From Saprospiraceae bacterium (GTDB lineage Bacteria; Bacteroidota; Bacteroidia; Chitinophagales; Saprospiraceae): a stretch of 64,000 nucleotides of DNA. A model generated the notes under the pieces. It ran no database searches. It was not told the DNA's origin and saw only the letters and a list, made by a program, of their open reading frames with translations. Shown here piece after piece: positions 53,738 to 62,235 of this stretch. The stretch covers positions 744,001 through 808,000 of the forward strand of contig JADKDE010000002.1 of assembly GCA_016718505.1 (NCBI GenBank), in the 5' to 3' direction. Within the stretch, counting starts at the first letter, position 1; every line of letters starts with the position of its first letter. Position numbers and translations under genes: made by a program.

Positions 53738-54724
53738 CTATGAATTGCGGCCTGGTTGGTACTTCAATTTAACGAAAAAACGTTGATCCACTGCACCCAA
53801 AGCTTTGGCAAAGCTAGGAGTCATGATCAATTTAACTTCACTGGGATAAACATTCGCAGGGATATTGCCGATGACTTTGCCGTAAACTGTCCTATTGAAA
53901 GCCGGGTTGGTCACTTCAATGATAGAATTGAGGGGTGCCGTAGAGTGTAGTACGTATAATCCACCGTTGATTTGGCTCTCTTTGATCCACATAGCGACGC
54001 CTTGGTCTGTTTTTGCAGGAATCAGAGCATTTGCTTGTAAAAATCGCTCTTTCCAGGTCATGGCATTGTTAGTTGAGACGATTTCCTTTGTATTTGCAGT
54101 TTCAATTTTCTCTGTAGGACTGGTCAGAGGCCTTTCTGGGACACTGTTTTGGGCTAGGGGAGCATTGGCTTCGGTTGAAAATAATTCTGTCTTTAAATCT
54201 CCCAGAGTGTAAGATTTAGACTTAGCCGATGCCGTGGCGTTTTTAGTGACAGAAGTAGCCGACTTTGATGCTTTTTCTTTGGGTTTGTTAAGATATCCTA
54301 AGATAATTTGTTCTCCAACTTGGCATTGATCTTGGATTTGTGGATTCATAGCCTTTAAATCCGCAATGCTCACATGAAAGTTTCTTTTCAATTGGTATAT
54401 GCTTTGTTCACTCTTAATGGTATGAACGATTGGTATGTTTTGGGCCTTTTTTGAAATGGCGACATAAGGCAACAACAAGGTATCACCAACCGAAAGTTTG
54501 CCGATGGCCTTGAGTGGATTCAACCTTACCAAACCTGCGATATCAACTTGCAGGTTTCTAGAAATTGAAAACAAAGTCTGTCCATTCTTGACGGTGTAAC
54601 GAAATTGCTTAGCTCCATTGTCTGCTTTTTGGAGTAAAATCATATCATTTTGTGAAAAAATGAACTGGGAAAAGTACAAAACTAAACAAAAGGTAAATAA
54701 GAATCTGTAATCGAATCTTTTCAT
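53738..54724 (-). CDS. exported LysM protein with RlpA-like C-terminal domain
   Basis: 328 residues from ATG 54724 (MKRFDYRFLFTFCLVLYFSQ, a signal peptide); the frame is open further upstream but adds only hydrophobic untypical residues. Two LysM domains: YTVKNGQTLFSISRNLQVDI and HTIKSEQSIYQLKRNFHVSI. A Ser/Thr/Lys-rich linker follows, then a double-psi beta-barrel-like domain (LYVLHSTAPLNSIIEVTNPA, then RTVYGKVIGNIPANV). LysM binds peptidoglycan; the RlpA-like barrel suggests a cell-wall-associated role. Confidence 0.8.
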   Translation of the reverse strand: MKRFDYRFLFTFCLVLYFSQFIFSQNDMILLQKADNGAKQFRYTVKNGQTLFSISRNLQVDIAGLVRLNPLKAIGKLSVGDTLLLPYVAISKKAQNIPIVHTIKSEQSIYQLKRNFHVSIADLKAMNPQIQDQCQVGEQIILGYLNKPKEKASKSATSVTKNATASAKSKSYTLGDLKTELFSTEANAPLAQNSVPERPLTSPTEKIETANTKEIVSTNNAMTWKERFLQANALIPAKTDQGVAMWIKESQINGGLYVLHSTAPLNSIIEVTNPAFNRTVYGKVIGNIPANVYPSEVKLIMTPSFAKALGAVDQRFFVKLKYQPGRNS

Positions 54725-54757
54725 GACAATTGGATATAAAGTGATAATAATTAAATG

Positions 54758-54765
54758 CAAATATA
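54758..54765 (-). promoter_or_regulatory. -7 element of the LysM gene
   Basis: TATATTTG on the minus strand matches TAnnTTTG. TTTA lies 22 nt upstream. The leader would be about 25 nt. Confidence 0.4.
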
Positions 54766-54927
54766 TGTAAAAAATATTTAATATGTTTAAATAATTTCGT
54801 AAAAATCTAATTTTTGAATTCATTTTTTAGTGGGTAATATTAAAAAATGTGAGAGGAAAGGCGTGTGATTGGGCTCTTGGAAAATAAATATTTATTTTAA
54901 AATAAATTAATTTTGACTAATTAAACG

Positions 54928-54935
54928 TATCTTTG
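54928..54935 (+). promoter_or_regulatory. possible -7 element for the second T9SS protein
   Basis: TATCTTTG fits TAnnTTTG; I see no good TTTG at the right distance upstream. It lies about 70 bases before the ATG at 55004. Confidence 0.35.
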
Positions 54936-55003
54936 AAATCAAGTGTACAGAGGATTTGTTGGGGATTTTATTGAAAAATTACCGATTCATTTTGAGAATT
55001 TCT

Positions 55004-58000
55004 ATGTGTAGAATATTATTGATTATTTTAACTTGGACTGCGTGTTTCTTTTGGAATAAAAGTGAAGCATTTGGAAGTTGTGGTCCACCAGCCAATTTGC
55101 GAGTTTCATCCGTTACCCTCCAAAATGCTAATTTTCAATGGAATGATTTCAATACCACAGCGCCTATTTTTTGGGAAATGCGATTGATAGATTTAAGTGC
55201 GGTGACGCCAGATACGGTTTATTTTTCGAGCATATTTGTTAAGACGTTCAACGTCACATCCTTATTACCCAATAATTATTATGAAGTAAGTGTTAGGTCG
55301 TATTGTGGTACTGACGGATTCAGTATCTGGTCGAATTATGTAAGGTTTTACACGCATTTGACGAATCCCTCTAAGTGCAATATGTCGTTGCCGATAGAAA
55401 ACAATAATTGTTCAAATTTATTTCCACAAAAATATTTTATCAACGTAAATAATATTCCAGGTACAGAATTGGGTATCAATGCCTTCATCGACAGTATAGG
55501 CATCATTGTGGACCATAGTTTTCCTTCTGATCTCAATATTTCGTTGAGTTCGCCATCGGGGAAGACCGTTCGTTTGATCCAAAATAGGGGAGTAGCTGCC
55601 GCCAATTTTGGGGTGCCAAATCAAAGCCAATGTAAAAGTACCATGACTTTGTTGGATTATGCTTGCAAGTCATTGAGCCAAGGCGATGCGCCCTATATAG
55701 GACACTTTAAGCCCGAAGAAAGTCTAAGTGTCCTTTACGACACAACCAATCCCAATGGTATATGGGTTTTGAGCTTTTGCGATGACCATCCATCTGACCT
55801 TGGATTCTTGGATTATTTCAGCATCCATTTTGGAAATTCAACTTGTCCACCTATTACTGAGATTTTTCCGTTAAAAGAGCAATATCACGGTATTTCAATA
55901 GAAGTGAATAGAGAGACCACCAATCCTATAATTTTAGAGTATGGAGGACTTGGGTTTGTCCCTGGGACAGGTGGTTTAGCGGGGTCTTCATCCTCCTCAA
56001 TTGGCATTTTAAATAACCCTGATAGCATATTTACTGCTTCTGGATTGTTCGCTGAAAGATCATTTGAGGTGTATGCAAGAAAGCAGTGTGGCAGCACATA
56101 TAGCATTAATTCTTGCCCTATTCAGATCGAAACTTTGTGCGAGGAAATCGCGATAGATAGCGATTTTGAAGCAGAAAATATATGCACCAATGAATGTGGA
56201 CTTACCTGCGCTTTGGGTGGTTTTTGGAAAAATGCGACAGACGACGATACTGAATGGTTGGTAACAGATGCTGCCCAACCGAATTCAGTCAATACAGGTC
56301 CACAAAATGATCGCAGAGGTCGAGGCAAATACATATTTTTAGAGACCAGAGATCCAGCCTGTCAAAATGGTAAAAGGGCATCCTTGGTTTCTCAATGTTT
56401 TTTGTTGAGGCCCAATATTGGAAATTGTCATTTATCATTTTATTATTTTATGTTCGGTGCTGGGGTCAATTCACTGAGCGTGGATGTCTCTACGGATGAA
56501 GGTAGATCCTGGACGACCCTATGGATCAAACAAGGAGAACAAGGCTATGCTTGGAACAAGCAGTTTATCAATTTGCAATCTTATATTGGACAAATAGTTC
56601 AAGTGCGATTTGTCGGGATTACAGGAGACAATGCTCTGGGAGACATAGCATTGGATGACATTTATTTATACAAAAATACTGCGGCGGTAGAAGATACATA
56701 TGTTTACTTCAAGGACAAGGATAGGGATACCTATGGAGATGCACTTGATACGCTTAGATCTTGCTTGACTTCACCTCCGCTAAACTATGTAACCAATGCA
56801 TTAGATTGTGACGACAACAATAGTCTTATCAGGCCCAACAGAACTGAAGTTCAGTGCAATTTGATTGATGAAAATTGTAATGGAATGGCTGACGACAATG
56901 GCAGCAATCTGACTTATAGTACTGTTAATTTTATTAATGAAACTTGTGATGGTTTGAGGAGAGGAGTTATTGAAATCCAGCCAATGTTCGGGACGGCTCC
57001 ATATCAAGTCACATGGAATAATAACGTTGGTGGAAATAGGATATCGCAACTAAGACCTGGAGATTATCAAGCGACCATTACCGATGCTTCGGGTTGTAAA
57101 ATCTTAACAGAAGTCTTTACTGTAAACCTTGCAAGTTCATTCTCTATCACAGTCAATTTCATCAAGCCGTCTAGTTGTTCAGGCAAAAAAGATGGGGAAT
57201 TGTCTGTTACGACTACTATAGGTACCAATAATACAAATTTTTTCTGGAGTTCAGGTCAGTCTTGGCCATATCTACAAGCCATTTCAGATGGATTATACAC
57301 TGTCACTGTATTTGATAATATGGGGTGCAAAGAAGTGATGTCCAATATATCAGTGCCTACTACCAGAAATATGGATGTTCAAGTACTAGATTATAGACCA
57401 GTTACTTGTGTAGGACATGGCAATGGGTCAATAAAATTATCAGCTTTTGGGGGAACAGCCCCTTATTCTTATTGGTGGAGTAATAATCTTGTTAGCCAGA
57501 TAAATCAGCCACTCCATCCTGGCACATATAGCGTTACTATTTATGATATTGACCTTTGTCATATTACCAGAGAATATACCATAACTGGTCCCGATACACT
57601 GAAAATAAAACTTTTGGGGATAGATCCCGTCGTTTGCCAAGGCAAAAACAACGGAGCGATCTTCGTGGATGGGACTGGAGGAACAGCCCCTTATTCGTTT
57701 ATTTGGACCGATATCAATAAATCCTATGTCACAAAAAATTTGATTAACATAGGAGCGGGAGACTATTCAGTAAAAGTATTTGACGCCAAAGGGTGTACTG
57801 CGACACTTGAAAACATTCGCATTGGAGAAACACCCAATATTCAGATTTTTATCGATTCTATTCACGATGTTGCTTGTCAGTTATCGCAAGATGGTTACAT
57901 AAAAGTAAGAGCTATCGGAGGGTATCAACCCATTAGATATTTATGGTCCAATGGGGTCCAAGATTCAGTATTGCGAGGTGTTTCTGCGGGTAGTTACGGA

Positions 58001-59056
58001 GTCAATGCCATAGATAGGCTTGGATGTAAAGAATATATTTACCCGATTGAAATTAGGTTTTTGAATCAAGGACTTTCGCTTCAAGTTTTGGATCGAAAGA
58101 ATGCCGTTTGTTATGGAGATTTAAACACATTCGTTGCTGTTAGTTCGTCAGGAACTTTGCCATTAAATTTTCATTGGAATAATGGTCGCAATGTAATTAA
58201 AACAAACCAAAATGATACCCTGAAGAATATCAATAAGGGGATTTATGCGCTGACTGTTACGGACGGCAAAGGATGTACAGGTCAGTTGACGAATATTTCC
58301 ATTAATGGCCCGGATGCACCCATTAGCTATCAGATAAGACGATTGGCAAATCCAAATTGCTACTATGCACCAGATGGTTTTATAGATCTGCGTTTCGATG
58401 GAGGAGTGTTACCTTATCGATATTTGTGGACCAATGGATCTATCGCTGAAGATATTTATAACCTTGCTGGGGGACAATACAAATGCACCGTTTCAGACGG
58501 TCTTGGTTGCATATTTGTCACGCCTAATATCCCAATCACCTCACCAGATTCAATGAAGATCTCATTCGCGATGAACAGACCTGGTATTGGTCAGAGCAAT
58601 GGATGGTTGGAAGCTCAGGTGACTGGTGGTACACCAACATACTTCTACCAATGGGATATGGGAGCCAACAATCAACAAAACGCTAGAGCTGTAAATCTTA
58701 GTAGTGGTCAATACTGGTTGACTGTGTTGGACGCAAAAGGCTGTAGAGAAGTTGTTTCAGTGTTTTTGCCGCTGTCAACGGCTACTAAAGAAGAATTGGA
58801 TTTGCAAAAATCTATTTCGATATTTCCTTCTCCGACAAATGGCTCTTTTACGATTCAGATAGATGACATTTTGAAAGCCTATCACATTTCTAAAATCGAA
58901 GTGTACACTCCCGATGGTGTGAAAATTGTGTCCGACATGAAATTTATATTCCCTATTAGTGATTATTCGTTGGACTTACCAAATGGTGTTTATTTCCTAA
59001 ATTTCGTGAATACTCGAAATGTAAGAATATTTAAAAGCTTGATTATCAATAGATAA
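55004..59056 (+). CDS. large multidomain surface protein with T9SS type A sorting domain
   Basis: 1350 residues from ATG 55004 (MCRILLIILTWTACFFWNKS, signal peptide); TTG 54956 would add 16 residues before it. Domain order: fibronectin-like (PANLRVSSVTLQNANFQWN), P-proprotein-like beta domain (about 180-290, SFPSDLNISLSSPSGKTVRL), MAM-like jelly roll (about 400-570, SVDVSTDEGRSWTTLW and GDIALDDIYLY), a MopE-type metal-binding motif (about 575-640, DKDRDTYGDALD and DCDDNNSLIRPN), about eight SprB-like repeats, and a type A sorting domain (IFPSPTNGSFTIQI, DLPNGVYFLNF). The repeats share the Cys-Cys layout of the giant adhesin. An adhesive surface role is inferred. Confidence 0.87.
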   Translation: MCRILLIILTWTACFFWNKSEAFGSCGPPANLRVSSVTLQNANFQWNDFNTTAPIFWEMRLIDLSAVTPDTVYFSSIFVKTFNVTSLLPNNYYEVSVRSYCGTDGFSIWSNYVRFYTHLTNPSKCNMSLPIENNNCSNLFPQKYFINVNNIPGTELGINAFIDSIGIIVDHSFPSDLNISLSSPSGKTVRLIQNRGVAAANFGVPNQSQCKSTMTLLDYACKSLSQGDAPYIGHFKPEESLSVLYDTTNPNGIWVLSFCDDHPSDLGFLDYFSIHFGNSTCPPITEIFPLKEQYHGISIEVNRETTNPIILEYGGLGFVPGTGGLAGSSSSSIGILNNPDSIFTASGLFAERSFEVYARKQCGSTYSINSCPIQIETLCEEIAIDSDFEAENICTNECGLTCALGGFWKNATDDDTEWLVTDAAQPNSVNTGPQNDRRGRGKYIFLETRDPACQNGKRASLVSQCFLLRPNIGNCHLSFYYFMFGAGVNSLSVDVSTDEGRSWTTLWIKQGEQGYAWNKQFINLQSYIGQIVQVRFVGITGDNALGDIALDDIYLYKNTAAVEDTYVYFKDKDRDTYGDALDTLRSCLTSPPLNYVTNALDCDDNNSLIRPNRTEVQCNLIDENCNGMADDNGSNLTYSTVNFINETCDGLRRGVIEIQPMFGTAPYQVTWNNNVGGNRISQLRPGDYQATITDASGCKILTEVFTVNLASSFSITVNFIKPSSCSGKKDGELSVTTTIGTNNTNFFWSSGQSWPYLQAISDGLYTVTVFDNMGCKEVMSNISVPTTRNMDVQVLDYRPVTCVGHGNGSIKLSAFGGTAPYSYWWSNNLVSQINQPLHPGTYSVTIYDIDLCHITREYTITGPDTLKIKLLGIDPVVCQGKNNGAIFVDGTGGTAPYSFIWTDINKSYVTKNLINIGAGDYSVKVFDAKGCTATLENIRIGETPNIQIFIDSIHDVACQLSQDGYIKVRAIGGYQPIRYLWSNGVQDSVLRGVSAGSYGVNAIDRLGCKEYIYPIEIRFLNQGLSLQVLDRKNAVCYGDLNTFVAVSSSGTLPLNFHWNNGRNVIKTNQNDTLKNINKGIYALTVTDGKGCTGQLTNISINGPDAPISYQIRRLANPNCYYAPDGFIDLRFDGGVLPYRYLWTNGSIAEDIYNLAGGQYKCTVSDGLGCIFVTPNIPITSPDSMKISFAMNRPGIGQSNGWLEAQVTGGTPTYFYQWDMGANNQQNARAVNLSSGQYWLTVLDAKGCREVVSVFLPLSTATKEELDLQKSISIFPSPTNGSFTIQIDDILKAYHISKIEVYTPDGVKIVSDMKFIFPISDYSLDLPNGVYFLNFVNTRNVRIFKSLIINR

Positions 59057-59221
59057 ATTGCCAGTACGGAATTAATAGATTCTTACTTAGTAATTGAAGG
59101 CTGGTTTCTTCGAATACTTATTTGGATTTTCTCAAAAAGAAACTCATAAATAAATTGGAAGTTTGCTTAAAATGGCGTTCCTTCGTGGGCTGAAAAGCGT
59201 CCTTCAAAAATTAACTTTTCA

Positions 59222-59896
59222 GTGAAAAAAATCAACGTTGCCATAGACGGCTATTCTTCTTGTGGGAAGAGCACATTAGCCAAAGATTTAGCCAAATCAT
59301 TAGGATACCTTTACATCGACTCTGGTGCCATGTACCGGGCTGTTACTTTGTATTTTATACAGAATGATACAAACATTGAGTCTGAGACAGATGTCCTTGA
59401 TGCCCTCAATCATATTGATATAGACTTTTCTGTTACTCCAGATGGAAAATTTACGCTGTTGAATGGTGTCAATGTGGAGGCAGAAATAAGAAAAATGTCC
59501 GTTTCAGATCGGGTCAGCGAAATAAGTGCGATTCCTTCCATACGTAAAAAGATGGTCGAACAACAAAAGAAATTGGCTTCGGCCAAGGGAGTAGTGATGG
59601 ATGGAAGAGATATCGGTACTGTCGTAATAAAAGACGCTGAGTTAAAATTGTTTTTGACAGCAGAGCCAGATATAAGAGCGAAAAGGAGATTTGATGAGTT
59701 AAAAAATGCGAATATAGATATAGACATTGAGTCCATCAAAGCCAATTTATTATCGAGAGATAAGATCGATAGCTCACGCGAAGACAGTCCTCTGATGCGG
59801 GCTCCTGATGCTATATTATTAGACAATAGTCATATGTCACGCGAAGAACAGCATGGTTTTGTTTTACATTTAATCGAAAAAAAGCTCTTAGATTAA
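59222..59896 (+). CDS. cmk: cytidylate kinase
   Basis: 224 residues from GTG 59222 (MKKINVAIDG). The P-loop is GYSSCGKST (10-18), followed by YIDSGAMYRAVTLYF, VVMDGRDIGTVV and DSSREDSPLMRAPDAILLD, the CMP-kinase motifs. It phosphorylates CMP and dCMP. The length and motifs are normal. It follows the large T9SS gene by 165 bases without a visible terminator. Confidence 0.93.
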   Translation: MKKINVAIDGYSSCGKSTLAKDLAKSLGYLYIDSGAMYRAVTLYFIQNDTNIESETDVLDALNHIDIDFSVTPDGKFTLLNGVNVEAEIRKMSVSDRVSEISAIPSIRKKMVEQQKKLASAKGVVMDGRDIGTVVIKDAELKLFLTAEPDIRAKRRFDELKNANIDIDIESIKANLLSRDKIDSSREDSPLMRAPDAILLDNSHMSREEQHGFVLHLIEKKLLD

Positions 59897-59965
59897 TTAT
59901 TTTATAGTTTAAATTTTGTTACTCTGAAGACATTAAGAAGTCTAACGAATACAAATGAAGTTGCT

Positions 59966-60277
59966 ATGAATTTTGAAATATTTAAAGAGAGAGATGGATC
60001 TTTTAGGTTTAGATTGATATCATCTGGACAAGAAATAATCAAAAGCGAAACATACACGAACAAGGCTAACTGTAAGAACGGTATTTCTTCCGTTAAAAGC
60101 AATGGAATATCCAAGAATTCTTACGATATCCAAGAGACCCATAAGCACAAATATTATTTTAATATTAAAGCGAAAAATGGTCAAATTGTCGCCAGTAGTG
60201 TAAATTTTGACCAATTGAATGAGGCAGAGAATTGGGTCAAAGTTTTACAAAAATCGCTTTCTGATATAGAACTCTGA
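59966..60277 (+). CDS. DUF1508 (YegP-like) protein
   Basis: 103 residues with two copies of the DUF1508 motif: FEIFKERDGSFRFRLISSGQ and YYFNIKAKNGQIVASSVNF, each followed by a short helix. The family (UPF0339) has no proven function; many members are stress related. It begins 69 bases after cmk. Confidence 0.8.
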   Translation: MNFEIFKERDGSFRFRLISSGQEIIKSETYTNKANCKNGISSVKSNGISKNSYDIQETHKHKYYFNIKAKNGQIVASSVNFDQLNEAENWVKVLQKSLSDIEL

Positions 60278-60303
60278 CCCAATTAATATATTTATCCAAT
60301 CAT

Positions 60304-60708
60304 TTATAAATTCTGATTTGGATATTCTTTTCTGTGTTCATATTTGATGAAATCAAAAGTAGTGATGATTCCAACCAAATTGTGATCTGCATCGACGATT
60401 GGCACCGCATGGAAAAGATTCTCAAGAAATAACTCGGCAGCTGATCCAACCTTGTCATCTGGAAATAAAGTTGCCACTTTCGGAGTCATTATATCAGTCA
60501 CTTTCACATTTGGATACTCAGAAAAAGGCAAATTTAATTTGTACAAATCGTGGGTAGTTATAATACCTGCCAATCTCTTGCCGTCCAAAACAGGAATATG
60601 ATGAATACGTTTAGTTGAAAGGATGGCATGCACGGCCTCCAATGTGTCTCCAAGATTAACAGTGTACAGTTTAGTGCTCATTACGCTACTAATGTGTTCA
60701 TTCATCAT
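60304..60708 (-). CDS. CBS domain pair protein
   Basis: 134 residues that are almost entirely two CBS domains: SVMSTKLYTVNLGDTLEAVH, RIHHIPVLDGKRLAGIITTH and DIMTPKVATLFPDDKVGSAA, then HAVPIVDADHNLVGIITTFD. CBS pairs bind adenine nucleotides and usually regulate a partner. It has no visible fused effector. It stands alone and converges with the DUF1508 gene. Confidence 0.85.
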   Translation of the reverse strand: MMNEHISSVMSTKLYTVNLGDTLEAVHAILSTKRIHHIPVLDGKRLAGIITTHDLYKLNLPFSEYPNVKVTDIMTPKVATLFPDDKVGSAAELFLENLFHAVPIVDADHNLVGIITTFDFIKYEHRKEYPNQNL

Positions 60709-60807
60709 AATAAAAATCTATTTTATGGGTATTTAATAATTATTTAGCCTAAATGTACAAATTATCGAGTATTTCTAGATTATTTTGCATAAAAATTTAT
60801 TTTTAAA

Positions 60808-61685
60808 ATGAAATATTTTTTATTTTTTTTAATTTTCACCTTATTATATCCTCTATAGGTAGCCAAATTCCTGTTCAGAACATATATTTGGCCACTTTTG
60901 AGACCGTCGGTACTTCTTCCAAAATAAGCTCCATTTCGATCCTTCAAAACCACAATATTGGCAACTATAACAATCAGCCTTTTTATGCGAAGGACTCGAT
61001 CATACTATACACCGCCAACCAAAAAACTGATACATCTGGTACTGATATTTTTGCATTGAATTTTCCTCTTAAAACAATTCAACAGATAACTGCCACGACC
61101 CAATCTGAATATTCGCCACAGTGGCAAAGGGGTGCTGATATTTTGACATGTGTCAGAGTTGAGAATAGTATGAAGGATCAGCTTCTATGGGCATATCCAG
61201 TGGATAGATCCAATAAGGGGTATAATATGATCCCCAGCTTAAAAAATATTGGGTATTATAGCTTTATTGACTCGGATTTGGTTGCCCTTTTCCTAGTAGG
61301 AGATCCTCACCAATTAGTGGTGTATAACTTTAAAACCAAGAAAATTGAAAAACTAGATCAACAAATTGGACGCTGTATTAAAACCAGTGAATCTAAGGAT
61401 GTTTGGTATATTCAAAAGAATCCAACGACGGATTGGGTGCTTAAAAAGTGGGATTTTCAGGCAAAAGAAATTGAAACAGTTAAGTCAATGCCGATGAAAG
61501 GCGAGGATTTTATTTTTCCTCATCAAAATAAAATTTGGTTGAGTTCAGAGAACAAAATATACGAATCCAAGCTTGATGCATATGAAGGATGGAAAGTCAT
61601 TTTAGATGGGAAAAATTGGGGACTTACCTCCATCACTAGAATGGAAAAATTGGATGATAACCATTATATCCTAATAGGAAATTAA
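60808..61685 (+). CDS. exported beta-propeller-like protein, frame broken near the signal peptide
   Basis: From ATG 60808 a signal peptide is read (MKYFLFFLIFTLLYPL), then TAG; the main frame (from 60888) continues as IGSQIPVQNIYLATFETVGT when one missing base near 60830-60858 is restored. The T8 run at 60832-60839 is a likely site. The body has blocks such as IILYTANQKTDTSGTDIFAL, QYSPQW-like ITATTQSEYSPQWQRGADIL and KDVWYIQKNPTTDWVLKKW, like TolB/WD40-type propellers. It ends at 61685, 6 bases from the stop of the asparaginase-like gene. The function is unknown. Confidence 0.65.
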
Positions 61686-61691
61686 ATCAAA

Positions 61692-62189
61692 CTAAATTGG
61701 CAAAATGATGTCTTCAAAATTGCCCGTTTGCTTGTTTTTTTGAACTTTATCCCAATCAAAATATCGTCCGTTCATCACGATATATACTCCAGGATCTAGC
61801 GTTTGAACAAATGCAATGGCAGAACCTAGATTAAAAAAACCATCACTCGAATTTCCAAAGGCATACGGAATCATGGCTCCAGTGAGGACTATGGTTTTAT
61901 CAATATCTGCTTGAGCCAAAGCTTCTGCTGTCCTAACCATTCGATCGGTTCCATGGGTTAAAATTATCCTTTCTGCAGGAGATTTTTTGCAATTGTGGAC
62001 GATGATATCTATATCTTCAGGAGTCATGGCAAGACTATCGACCATCATCAATGTTTTAACGTCAATATCCAATGTACATCGACCTTTATTGATCATTTCT
62101 GGCAAATGACTGTCTTTGAAAAATAATTCGCCCGTGATAAGGTTATATTCTTTGTCAAAAGTCCCTCCTGTAACAAACAGTTGAATCAT
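61692..62189 (-). CDS. asparaginase domain protein, N-terminal domain only
   Basis: 165 residues. Both catalytic Thr regions of the asparaginase N-terminal domain are present: QLFVTGGTFDKEYN and ERIILTHGTDRMVRTAEALA, plus KTIVLTGAMIPYAFGNSSDG. Full L-asparaginases have about 330 residues with a second domain, which is missing, with no remains up- or downstream. Stand-alone half-length members are known in other bacteria. The activity is therefore uncertain. Confidence 0.75.
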   Translation of the reverse strand: MIQLFVTGGTFDKEYNLITGELFFKDSHLPEMINKGRCTLDIDVKTLMMVDSLAMTPEDIDIIVHNCKKSPAERIILTHGTDRMVRTAEALAQADIDKTIVLTGAMIPYAFGNSSDGFFNLGSAIAFVQTLDPGVYIVMNGRYFDWDKVQKNKQTGNFEDIILPI

Positions 62190-62235
62190 TGTATATTGTA
62201 TTTATTGAGCAAAGTTAAAAATATTATTAGGAATT

